Positions 48,229-55,482 of a stretch of DNA of 64,000 nt are shown piece after piece (position 1 is the first letter of the stretch; each line of letters begins with the position of its first letter). The translations under genes were made by a program, and so were the position numbers. The stretch covers positions 930,001 to 994,000 of the forward strand of contig NZ_CP110341.1 in assembly GCF_026013965.1 (NCBI RefSeq), given 5' to 3'. A model generated the notes under the pieces. That model was given only the letters and a program-made list of their open reading frames with translations, had not been told where the DNA came from and searched no databases. The stretch is from Brevibacterium sp. JSBI002. GTDB taxonomy: Bacteria > Actinomycetota > Actinomycetes > Actinomycetales > Brevibacteriaceae.

Positions 48229-49449
48229 TCAGATCACGTTGAGCTCCTTACGCAGTCCGGTGGTGGTGAAGCGTCGTTTGTCCATGGGAGTCACATCGAC
48301 GAAGGGGCTGCGGCCGGTCATGAGGTCGGCGACGACCTCTCCGACGGCCGGGCCCATGAGGAAGCCGTGACCGGAGAACCCGCAGGCGTAGAAGAATCCC
48401 GGCCTCTCCTCGGCCTCGCCGATGAGCGCATTGTGGTCGGGCGTCATCTCATACAGTCCCGCCCACCCGTGCCCCGCTTCCACATCGCCGAGTTCCGGGG
48501 TGCGGGCGTCGATGTGCTCGGCCAGGGTGGCCAGCCAGTCGGGGTCGCGTTTGTCGTTGAAGGACCAGTCATCGACCTCATCGGGGCAGCCGAACAGCAG
48601 CCCGGCGCCTTCGGGGTGGACGTAGTAGCTGGTGGAGAAGTCGATCGTGAAGGGCATCCGCGAGGTGTCGAAATCGACGGGTTCGGAGACCATGATCTCC
48701 CGTCGCAGGGGCTTGACTGGCAGGTCGACCCCGGCCATGTCCCCGATGGGGCCGGACCAGGCTCCCGCCGCGACGACGACCTGTTCACAGCTGATCGTGC
48801 CCTGATTCGTGATCACCGAGGTGGTCCTGCGGTCCGTCCCGCCGTCGGTGTCGAATCCGGTGACCTCGCAGTTCTTGACCACCGTGACCCCGAGCTCACG
48901 GGCGGCGGTGACGAAGCCTGCGACGACGGCCTCGGGGGTGCAGTGACCGTCGCCGGGATTGAACGCCCCGGCGATCAGCCCTTCGGTGTTGACGAACGGA
49001 GCCAGCTCGGCCACCTCGGCGAGGGTGAGCATCCGCGAATCCAGGCCCATCCGCTGTTGCAGGGCTACATTGTCGGTGAACGCGCGCACGTCATCATCGT
49101 TGTCGAGGAGGAACAGATAGCCGTTGCTGACCAGATCGATGTCGACGCCGAAATCGGTCTCGAAGTTCCGGAGCACTTCGAGCCCGCGGGCGGCCAAGGC
49201 GATGTTGACCTCGTCGGAGAATTGGCAGCGCACACCTCCGGCGGCCTTCGACGTCGATCCGGCTCCGGGGGTGTCGCGTTCGACGATGACGATGTCGCGA
49301 GCTCCGCGTACAGCCAGGTGATAGGCGATGGCCGCTCCCATGACCCCGGCGCCGATGATGACGACGGAGGCCTCGGCGGGCAGGACTCTGGTCGCGTCGG
49401 GGGCCCCGTCGGTGTTTGGGGTGGTGGTTGATGCGGTGGGGGATTCCAC
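48229..49449 (-). CDS. DAO-family FAD-dependent oxidoreductase
   Basis: 406-residue flavoenzyme. The dinucleotide-binding motif GAGVMGAAIAYHLA follows a 28-residue Thr-rich leader, then SKAAGGVRCQFSDEVN, LPVKPLRREIMVSEP and the end GFSGHGFLMGPAVGEVVADL, typical of the sarcosine/dimethylglycine/pipecolate-type oxidases (sarcosine oxidase beta-like). The GTG start at 49449 has GAGGTG upstream. With the ALDH7-like gene it would convert a cyclic or N-alkyl amino acid (pipecolate is the best guess) to a semialdehyde and then an acid. Confidence 0.86.
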   Translation of the reverse strand: MESPTASTTTPNTDGAPDATRVLPAEASVVIIGAGVMGAAIAYHLAVRGARDIVIVERDTPGAGSTSKAAGGVRCQFSDEVNIALAARGLEVLRNFETDFGVDIDLVSNGYLFLLDNDDDVRAFTDNVALQQRMGLDSRMLTLAEVAELAPFVNTEGLIAGAFNPGDGHCTPEAVVAGFVTAARELGVTVVKNCEVTGFDTDGGTDRRTTSVITNQGTISCEQVVVAAGAWSGPIGDMAGVDLPVKPLRREIMVSEPVDFDTSRMPFTIDFSTSYYVHPEGAGLLFGCPDEVDDWSFNDKRDPDWLATLAEHIDARTPELGDVEAGHGWAGLYEMTPDHNALIGEAEERPGFFYACGFSGHGFLMGPAVGEVVADLMTGRSPFVDVTPMDKRRFTTTGLRKELNVI

Positions 49450-49584
49450 GGTTCACCTCGCTGTCTGCTGCCGGGGCGACCGTCGTTGGTCGCACCGGAA
49501 ACGGAGAGTGCCGACGGCGATGTCGGCGTTTGCGTCTTGACTTCATTGTGGTTGCCATCACACTTAAGAACAAGCGAGAGTTTG

Positions 49585-49599
49585 TGAACATTGTGTTCA
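49585..49599. promoter_or_regulatory. Dyad in the lysR / oxidase intergenic region
   Basis: TGAACA-TTG-TGTTCA is a perfect 6-bp inverted repeat 29 bp before the LysR start. It contains T-n11-A spacing, so it is a candidate autoregulatory LysR-family site. Confidence 0.4.
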
Positions 49600-49627
49600 A
49601 GAAACCTAAAGACAGGAGAGCGCTGCC

Positions 49628-50503
49628 ATGACATGGACGCTCGGACAGCTGCGGACGTTCGTCGCTGTGGCCGAACTCGGATCGATGACGCGGGCGGCCG
49701 ATCACCTCGGCTACAGCGTCGGGGCCGTGTCCCAACACATCTCAGCGTTGAGCAGGGTCGTCGATTCCGACCTGTTCCGACGTCGCGGCCGCGGGCTCGT
49801 CCTCGCCGAAGCCGGGCGCACCCTGCTGCCCAGGGCACGGAACATCCTCGCCGCTCAGCAGCAGGCGGAGATGGCGATGCTCGGCCGGGACTTCCGCAGC
49901 GAGGCCATCGTCACCCTCGGCGTCTTCGGATCGGCATCGACGACGGCGCTGCCGAAGGTTGTGCGGGCGCTGGCCGAGCGCCATCCGCATATCGAAGTCC
50001 GGGCGCGGGAGATCAATGTCGAGACCATGTCGGCCGCCGTCATCGACGGGGTCATCGATCTGGGGATCGGGATCAACTACCCGGCTGCGCCGCTGCCGCC
50101 GATGCGCGGGCTGTGCTGGGAGGCCGTGGCCGAGGAGGACTTCGGCATCGTCGTCCCCGCGGGGACGTCTCGGCCGAGCGATGACGATCTGGCCGAGGCC
50201 GACTGGATCCTCCCACCGGCCGAGGAGCTCTTCGGCCGCGCGATGCGGTTGGCCACCTCGGCGCTGGGAATCAATGCGAAGGAGACCCACATCGTCACGG
50301 ACACCGCGGTCGCGTTGGCGCTCGCCGGAACCGGGCTCGGCCTGACCCTGGCGACGCCGATCATGATGTCGTTGGGCGGGTCCGACGTCGACCTCCGCCC
50401 GGTCGCCGAGGCGGGCGGACGCGAGATCATCGTGCTGACCTCCCCGGATCCCAGCGATCCGGTCCGAGCCGTCGCCAAGGTGGTCACCGAAGTCTTCGGC
50501 TGA
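49628..50503 (+). CDS. LysR-family transcriptional regulator
   Basis: 291 residues. The N-terminal winged helix (TLGQLRTFVAVAELGSMTRA, LGYSVGAVSQHISALSRVVD) and the C-terminal periplasmic-binding-protein-like effector domain from about residue 90 (AIVTLGVFGSASTTALPKVV) are complete. It is divergent from the FAD oxidase / ALDH genes across 178 bp, the classical layout for a LysR activator of those genes. ACAGGAGAG precedes ATG 49628. Effector unknown. Confidence 0.9.
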   Translation: MTWTLGQLRTFVAVAELGSMTRAADHLGYSVGAVSQHISALSRVVDSDLFRRRGRGLVLAEAGRTLLPRARNILAAQQQAEMAMLGRDFRSEAIVTLGVFGSASTTALPKVVRALAERHPHIEVRAREINVETMSAAVIDGVIDLGIGINYPAAPLPPMRGLCWEAVAEEDFGIVVPAGTSRPSDDDLAEADWILPPAEELFGRAMRLATSALGINAKETHIVTDTAVALALAGTGLGLTLATPIMMSLGGSDVDLRPVAEAGGREIIVLTSPDPSDPVRAVAKVVTEVFG

Positions 50504-50525
50504 GGTTCCGGCCTAGGATGAGGTC

Positions 50526-51128
50526 ATGAACTTCGACCATCAGTGGAACAAGGTACGCAGGGCCAACCCCGACCATTCGGCGAACTACGCGCAGAGGTGG
50601 CGCGATCTCGCGGCCGCCGGACATGACATCGGCGGTGAGGCCAGGTTCGTCAACGCCATGGCCCCGCGGGGATCGCGCATCCTCGATGCCGGCTGCGGAA
50701 CCGGACGGGCGGGCGGGCTGCTTATCGACGAAGGACACACCGTCTTCGGCGTGGATCTCGACGAATTCCTCATCTCAGTCGCCGAGGAGGACTTCCCCAG
50801 CGGTGAATGGCACACCGGCGACCTCGCCGACTTCGATTTCGCCGGCGCCGGGATCACCGAGATCGATGTGGCCTTCTGCGCCGGAAACGTCCTGTCCTTC
50901 CTCGATCCCGCCTCGCGCCGGCAGACCTTGGGCAATATCAAATCGACGCTCAAACACGGCGGCCGGTTCGTGTCCGGCTTCGGTGCCGGACGCGGGTATG
51001 ATTTCGACGATTTCATCGAGGACGTCAAGGCCACGGGGATGTTCGTCGACCAGAAGTTCTCCACCTGGGAACTCCGCCCCTTCGAAGCTGACAGCGACTT
51101 CCTCGTCCTCATCGCCGAAAGGCTGTGA
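50526..51128 (+). CDS. Class I SAM-dependent methyltransferase
   Basis: 200-residue methyltransferase. SAM-binding motif I is ILDAGCGTGRAGG, followed by VFGVDLDEFLI and the motif-IV-like IDVAFCAGNVLSFL. A short N-terminal helix (HQWNKVRRANPDHSANYAQRW) precedes the fold. It starts 22 bp after the LysR stop; whether it belongs to that operon is unclear. Substrate unknown. Confidence 0.88.
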   Translation: MNFDHQWNKVRRANPDHSANYAQRWRDLAAAGHDIGGEARFVNAMAPRGSRILDAGCGTGRAGGLLIDEGHTVFGVDLDEFLISVAEEDFPSGEWHTGDLADFDFAGAGITEIDVAFCAGNVLSFLDPASRRQTLGNIKSTLKHGGRFVSGFGAGRGYDFDDFIEDVKATGMFVDQKFSTWELRPFEADSDFLVLIAERL

Positions 51129-51203
51129 GCCGGTCGATTCGCAATTGCGGCCGAACTAAGCTGGGATCGACCCGTACTGCTGATCAGCTGAAGGAGAATG
51201 ATC

Positions 51204-51524
51204 ATGATCTTCATCGTCGTGAAATATGACGTGAAACCCGAAAGCGTCGAGAAGTTCCCCGAGGCGGTGCGCGCCTTCACCGAGGCCGTGCGGGAAGAGC
51301 CCGGCAATCTGTGGTTCGAATGGTCGAAGAGCTTGGAGAACCCGAACGAGTTCGTGCTCGTCGAAGCGTTCACCGACGAAGGTGCCGAACCTCATGTCAA
51401 GAGCGACCATTTCGCCGCCGGTCTCGAATCGATGCGCCCGCACCTGGCCACGACCCCGAAGATCATCTCCCGCAAGATCGACGGTGAAGGCTGGGACGAG
51501 ATGGGCGAACTCAAGATCGACTGA
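51204..51524 (+). CDS. Putative antibiotic-biosynthesis-monooxygenase-fold (quinol monooxygenase-like) protein
   Basis: 106-residue dimeric ABM-fold protein (YgiN-like): IFIVVKYDVKPESVEKFPEAV, NLWFEWSKSLENPNEFVLVEAFTDE and AEPHVKSDHFAAGL are family blocks. ATG 51204 is chosen because AAGGAGA lies 6 nt upstream; ATG 51198 touches the ribosome site. It stands alone; the physiological substrate is unknown. Confidence 0.85.
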   Translation: MIFIVVKYDVKPESVEKFPEAVRAFTEAVREEPGNLWFEWSKSLENPNEFVLVEAFTDEGAEPHVKSDHFAAGLESMRPHLATTPKIISRKIDGEGWDEMGELKID

Positions 51525-51574
51525 TCGCCTTCCACACCTTCATCCCGGGTCGATCGAGCACGTAGGCTTCTGCC

Positions 51575-52117
51575 ATGGCGACCAGAGCGCAGAACATCGC
51601 ATCGATCGAAAAGGCCCTCAACGAACCATGGGCCGACACCCGTGCTCGCTTGGAAGCGGCCGGAGGAGCGTCGGCGAGCCACAAGGAACTCGCCGACGCT
51701 CTCTATCCCCAGGTCGAGGGCAGAGTCCACAACCACGGCTGGTGGGTCCAAGGAGCCGTCGTCGCCTATGAGCAGGAGATCGGACGCCGCGTCCCCGGCC
51801 AGCGCGCCGACGGCACATTCGATGTCGCCGTGTCCCGCACCATCCCCGGAGATCGTTCCGCACTCATCGAAGGATTCGCGTCCCTCGTCGGCGACACCCT
51901 CAACGAGGTGGCCCTCGACGGTGATCCCCGCACCTCGGAGACGGCGAAGCGCTCCTTCTGGCGAGCCAACCTCGACGGCGGCATCAAGGTCGAAGCCGCC
52001 GCTGAGACGAAGCGCGAAGACAAAACCCTCTTCGTCCTCACCACGTCGAAGCTTCCCAGCCCAGAAGCCCTGGAAGAATGGCGGGCCTTCGGCAAGGGCT
52101 TCCTCAAACAGCTCTGA
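51575..52117 (+). CDS. DUF4287/SRPBCC-like hypothetical protein
   Basis: 180 residues. The N-terminal helical part (ASHKELADALYPQVEGRVHN HGWW region, about 35-55) resembles DUF4287, and the rest is a soluble alpha/beta domain (GDTLNEVALDGDPRTSETAKR; EEWRAFGKGFLKQL end) like SRPBCC-type proteins. No catalytic motif is obvious. It is a single gene convergent with the ECF transporter operon end. Confidence 0.7.
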   Translation: MATRAQNIASIEKALNEPWADTRARLEAAGGASASHKELADALYPQVEGRVHNHGWWVQGAVVAYEQEIGRRVPGQRADGTFDVAVSRTIPGDRSALIEGFASLVGDTLNEVALDGDPRTSETAKRSFWRANLDGGIKVEAAAETKREDKTLFVLTTSKLPSPEALEEWRAFGKGFLKQL

Positions 52118-52206
52118 GCTCTGACCGTCCGGCAGCTCTGATCGATCGGCAGCGGAACGACTCCGACTTCTCGTGAGCACGGCAGCTCCGAGACACCCGC
52201 TCCGCC

Positions 52207-53073
52207 TCAGCCGATGATCGGATTCCAGACTCCGAGCACGTGAGCCGCACCGATCGCGATCCCGCAGACAGCCAGACTGAGAAGCACCGCCACGACATCT
52301 CGGGTCGCGAAACTCGACCGCCTGCGCCACGTGCGGCCCGGACGACCGAATGCCCGACCCTCCATCGCCATCGCCAGGGTCGTCGCCCGGCGAATCGAGA
52401 CCACGAGCAGAACGAACACCCCGCTGAAGAGGCTGCCCGTGCGCCGCAGAAGCGAACCGCCGGCGACGCCTCTGGCCCGCCTGGCCATCGCCAGCACCTG
52501 CCACTCACTGACCAACAGCCCGAGCAGACGCGAGGCCGCGAGAACGGAGACCACGACGACCTCCGGCAGCCGCAGGTGCTGAATGAGCGCATCGGCGAGG
52601 TCACGCGGATCGATCGTCGACGCGAGCACAATGAGTGGGATCGCCAATGCGAGGGCACGGACGAAGATCGCCGCGGCGGCCGTCAATGAACCCGTGGTGA
52701 ACAGAATCGGACCGAAGTCGACGACCACATCCCCGGTCTTCTCCGCCAGCAGCGCGGTGCCCCATGCCGCAAGCAGGGCGCCCGCCGGAAGGAACCACAG
52801 CCGCTTGGCGGCGGCCACCAGATCGAGTCCCGTCGCGGGCAGAGCCAGCAACGCTGCGAGCAGCACTACCCCGGCGGAGACCAGATCGATGCTCAGCAGC
52901 GCCCCGACCATGAGGATGAGAGCCACTGCGATCTTCGTCAGCGGATTGCACCGAGCCAATGCGGTCGAACGCACCACGGGGATGAGCTGCCCCGGATCCT
53001 GGGCGGCGACCTCGGGGGAGGGGCGAACGTGGTGATCGAGACTCTCACGCACCGCGCTCACCCGCCCTGACAT
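52207..53073 (-). CDS. ykoC: ECF transporter T component (YkoC-like)
   Basis: 288-residue membrane component of an energy-coupling factor importer. It has about six hydrophobic segments and the coupling motif AASRLLGLLVSEW with the MARRARGV signature that contacts the ATPases. ATG 53073 overlaps the ATPase gene by 29 nt; GTG 53061 is a possible alternative. It completes the S-A-A-T set with ykoE and ykoD. Confidence 0.87.
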   Translation of the reverse strand: MSGRVSAVRESLDHHVRPSPEVAAQDPGQLIPVVRSTALARCNPLTKIAVALILMVGALLSIDLVSAGVVLLAALLALPATGLDLVAAAKRLWFLPAGALLAAWGTALLAEKTGDVVVDFGPILFTTGSLTAAAAIFVRALALAIPLIVLASTIDPRDLADALIQHLRLPEVVVVSVLAASRLLGLLVSEWQVLAMARRARGVAGGSLLRRTGSLFSGVFVLLVVSIRRATTLAMAMEGRAFGRPGRTWRRRSSFATRDVVAVLLSLAVCGIAIGAAHVLGVWNPIIG

Positions 53074-54577
53074 GCGAATCCGACTCAACGTCGCTGAATA
53101 GTTCTGCGCTGCTGCGGTCGCCGAGCTCGAGGAGATCGGCACCGATGGCCTCGAGGAACGCCTGATCGTGGCTGACCGCGACCACCGCGGAACCGTGTTC
53201 CAAGGCATCGAGGAACATCTCCACCAACCCCGCCCACGTCAGTGCATCCTGACCGAAGGTCGGCTCATCGACGATGAGCACCCGGGGCCGGGGAGCCAGC
53301 ATCGCCGCCACCGACAGGCGACGCTTCTCCCCACCTGAGAGACTCTGCGGATGAGCCTGCGCCAACCCGGTGAGCCCGAGCCCCTCAAGAAGCTCATCCA
53401 CCCGAGCCCGCGACTCGGCGGCAGGCCACCCGGCCAGCCGGGGACCCAGCTCGAGTTCGGCCGCCACGCTCGAGGTGAGGAACTGGTGCGCCGGTTCCTG
53501 GAAGACCATGCCGATGCGCGCCGCCAGCTGCTTCGACGGCCAGGCGAACGGCCGGGGTCGTTTGGCTCCATCTTGCAAGGCCGCCTCGGCGAGGACCTGC
53601 CCGGAGAATTCGGGCAGCAGACCCGCCAAGGTCAGGGCCGTCGTCGATTTGCCTGCCCCGTTCGCACCGACGATCCCGAGCGCCTGCCCGGCACGCAGGC
53701 TCAGGTCCAGGTCGGTCGCGGCGGGGGCGGCCATGCGTGGTCGAGCAACGCTGAGCCGATCTGTGCGCAGCAGAACCTCGCCGAGGCGGCTCGTCGTCCT
53801 ATCGATTCCTGCGGTTCCGCCTCGGCGCGGGGCGGGGGAGTGCCGCGGCATCCAGATTCCGCAGTCGACGAGTGTGTCGGTCAGGTCGGGATCGGAGAAG
53901 ATCTGCGCGGGCGGACCTTGGGCAGCGATGCCGTCGCGGCCGAGTACGATGACCCGGTCGACGTGATCGATCCACAGCTCGACCCGGTGTTCGACGACGA
54001 GCATTGTCGCCGCAGTCTCGGCCTGCACGGTGAGCACGGCGTCGCGGACCTCGGTGGCCGAGGCTGGATCGATATTGGCCGTCGGTTCGTCGAGGACGAT
54101 GACCTCCGGGGCCATCGCATGGATCCCGGCCAGAGCCAGCCGCTGCTTCTGCCCACCGGACAGAGCGGCACTCGGATGCTCCGGCGGCAGATCGAGCCCC
54201 AACGCCCGCAGCGACTCGGGAATCCGGGCTTCGATGGCCTCGGCCGGGAGTCCGAGGTTCTCCATCCCGAACGCCACATCATCGCCGATGCGAGAGAAGA
54301 TCACCTGCGAATCGGGATCTTGGAGGACCAGCCCGGTGCTGCCTCGGCGAGGATCCGGTTTCTCGCCGCCGACGAGGAGTTCACCGGTGGCCTCACCCGA
54401 TTCCTCGGGCAGGACACCGGCGACAGCGTGGAGGAACGTCGATTTGCCGGCCCCGGAGGCGCCGAGCAGCAGCACCTTCTCTCCGGCCGCGATCTGCAGA
54501 TCGAGCGGACCGACTGCCGGCCGGTCACGGTCGGTGTGCGTCAATGAGAAGCCGGCGGCCGTGATCGGCAGCGCCAT
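53045..54577 (-). CDS. ykoD: ECF transporter ATPase, tandem domains (YkoD-like)
   Basis: 510 residues, two ABC ATPase domains in one chain. Domain 1: Walker A GASGAGKS (39-46), signature LSGGQKQRL, Walker B VIVLDEPT. Domain 2 from about 290: Walker A GANGAGKST, signature LSGGEKRRL, Walker B VLIVDEPT, switch His in AVSHDQAF. ATG 54577 overlaps the ykoE stop by one base. It powers import together with YkoE (substrate) and YkoC (T). Confidence 0.92.
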   Translation of the reverse strand: MALPITAAGFSLTHTDRDRPAVGPLDLQIAAGEKVLLLGASGAGKSTFLHAVAGVLPEESGEATGELLVGGEKPDPRRGSTGLVLQDPDSQVIFSRIGDDVAFGMENLGLPAEAIEARIPESLRALGLDLPPEHPSAALSGGQKQRLALAGIHAMAPEVIVLDEPTANIDPASATEVRDAVLTVQAETAATMLVVEHRVELWIDHVDRVIVLGRDGIAAQGPPAQIFSDPDLTDTLVDCGIWMPRHSPAPRRGGTAGIDRTTSRLGEVLLRTDRLSVARPRMAAPAATDLDLSLRAGQALGIVGANGAGKSTTALTLAGLLPEFSGQVLAEAALQDGAKRPRPFAWPSKQLAARIGMVFQEPAHQFLTSSVAAELELGPRLAGWPAAESRARVDELLEGLGLTGLAQAHPQSLSGGEKRRLSVAAMLAPRPRVLIVDEPTFGQDALTWAGLVEMFLDALEHGSAVVAVSHDQAFLEAIGADLLELGDRSSAELFSDVESDSHVRAGERGA

Positions 54578-55206
54578 CAGCGCAGACGGCCGGAAGCGAA
54601 GGAGCGCAGCGCTCCGGTGGCCGCGATCGCCCGATAGGCGAACCAAGCGCCGATCCCGGAGATGACGAGACCGGAGACGATCGCGCAGACTGCGTAGATC
54701 GCCTGGAAGCCGAACTGCCATTCGGCGTTGTACATGATGTTCTCGCTCACGGCCATGAACGCAGCTGCCAGCATGCCCGAAGCGGCGGTGACCCACAGGG
54801 TGAAGCGCTTGTAGCCGAAGGCGGCGAAGACGAGTTCGGCGCCGAGGCCCTGCAGCAGACCCGAGAGCAGAACTGTCGCTCCGAAGTGGGAGCCGAGGAC
54901 GGCTTCGACGATGGCGGCGATGAGTTCGCACAGGAGCGCGGCACCGGGTTTGCGGATGATGGCACCGGCGAGCGGACCGGCCAGCACCCAGAGTCCTGCG
55001 ATGAGACCGATCGACGGCGGGAATGCCTGGAATGCGAGTTCGAGGACCTTCCAGCTCAGCGCCAACACCCAGAACACGAGCCCCACGGCGATGCCGAGAA
55101 CAGCGGTGGTGACATAGTCGACCACCCGCCACTGCTTGGATTTCGGCGCCGCGGTGAAGGCGCGTGAAGGGGTGGGGGTGGTGTTCGGCGTGGTGGTATT
55201 CGGCAT
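54577..55206 (-). CDS. ykoE: ECF substrate-binding (S) component YkoE, thiamine/HMP
   Basis: 209-residue membrane protein with about five to six helices, WRVVDYVTTAVLGIAVGLVFW opening and VLLSGLLQGLGAELVFAAFGYKRF typical of the YkoE family (hydroxymethylpyrimidine/thiamine specificity). The TPP riboswitch directly upstream makes the vitamin B1 assignment strong. AGGAGG lies 8 nt before ATG 55206, inside a predicted stem with CCTCCT. First gene of a ykoE-ykoD-ykoC operon. Confidence 0.92.
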   Translation of the reverse strand: MPNTTTPNTTPTPSRAFTAAPKSKQWRVVDYVTTAVLGIAVGLVFWVLALSWKVLELAFQAFPPSIGLIAGLWVLAGPLAGAIIRKPGAALLCELIAAIVEAVLGSHFGATVLLSGLLQGLGAELVFAAFGYKRFTLWVTAASGMLAAAFMAVSENIMYNAEWQFGFQAIYAVCAIVSGLVISGIGAWFAYRAIAATGALRSFASGRLR

Positions 55207-55210
55207 TGTG

Positions 55211-55229
55211 CCTCCTCATGTCAAGGAGG
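55211..55229 (-). promoter_or_regulatory. ykoE: Possible ribosome-site-sequestering hairpin in the ykoE leader
   Basis: On the minus strand CCTCCT (55229-55224) can pair with the AGGAGG Shine-Dalgarno sequence (55216-55211) across a 7-nt loop. This is a plausible expression platform linking the TPP aptamer to translation of ykoE. Confidence 0.5.
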
Positions 55230-55241
55230 GGTGAAGAGTCT

Positions 55242-55333
55242 CGACTTCCTTCGGCGGTGCTAACCGCATCAGGTTCGAGGGTCTGCAGCTTCTTCTGCAC
55301 TCTCAGCGCTCCTGACGGCGCTCCCCTGTCGTA
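55242..55333 (-). promoter_or_regulatory. TPP riboswitch (THI element)
   Basis: Read on the minus strand: an AGGGGAGC start, GCTGAGAGTGC, then GACCCTCGAACCTGATGCGG and GTTAGCACCGCCGAAGG near the end, matching the conserved thiamine-pyrophosphate aptamer core (CTGAGA, ACCTGAT-CGGTTA-CACCG). It lies 36 bp upstream of ykoE and should switch the ykoEDC operon off when TPP is abundant. Confidence 0.95.
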
Positions 55334-55482
55334 GCCACCACTGTACAACAGGGAAGCGACGCGGAGTCCGGGATCGGAAGCGACCCGGGGGCCGGGATCG
55401 GTCATCGAGGATTCACTTCCCGTTCCCCTTCCCGTCGACGGCTTCGAACGATCGGACACTACTGGTCAGTAGGAATGGGCGG

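Noticed and set aside
46342..49431. A 1029-codon plus-strand ORF opposite the ALDH and FAD oxidase genes
   Set aside because: It is the antisense of two clear conserved genes; long antisense frames are expected at this GC content, and its translation (His/Gly/Asp/Arg-rich) resembles no protein.
53351..54547. Long plus-strand ORF opposite the ECF ATPase
   Set aside because: Antisense shadow of the tandem ABC protein with its intact Walker motifs.
55242..55333. tRNA (because of a GGTTCGAGG segment)
   Set aside because: The surrounding bases fit a TPP aptamer and no cloverleaf can be drawn.
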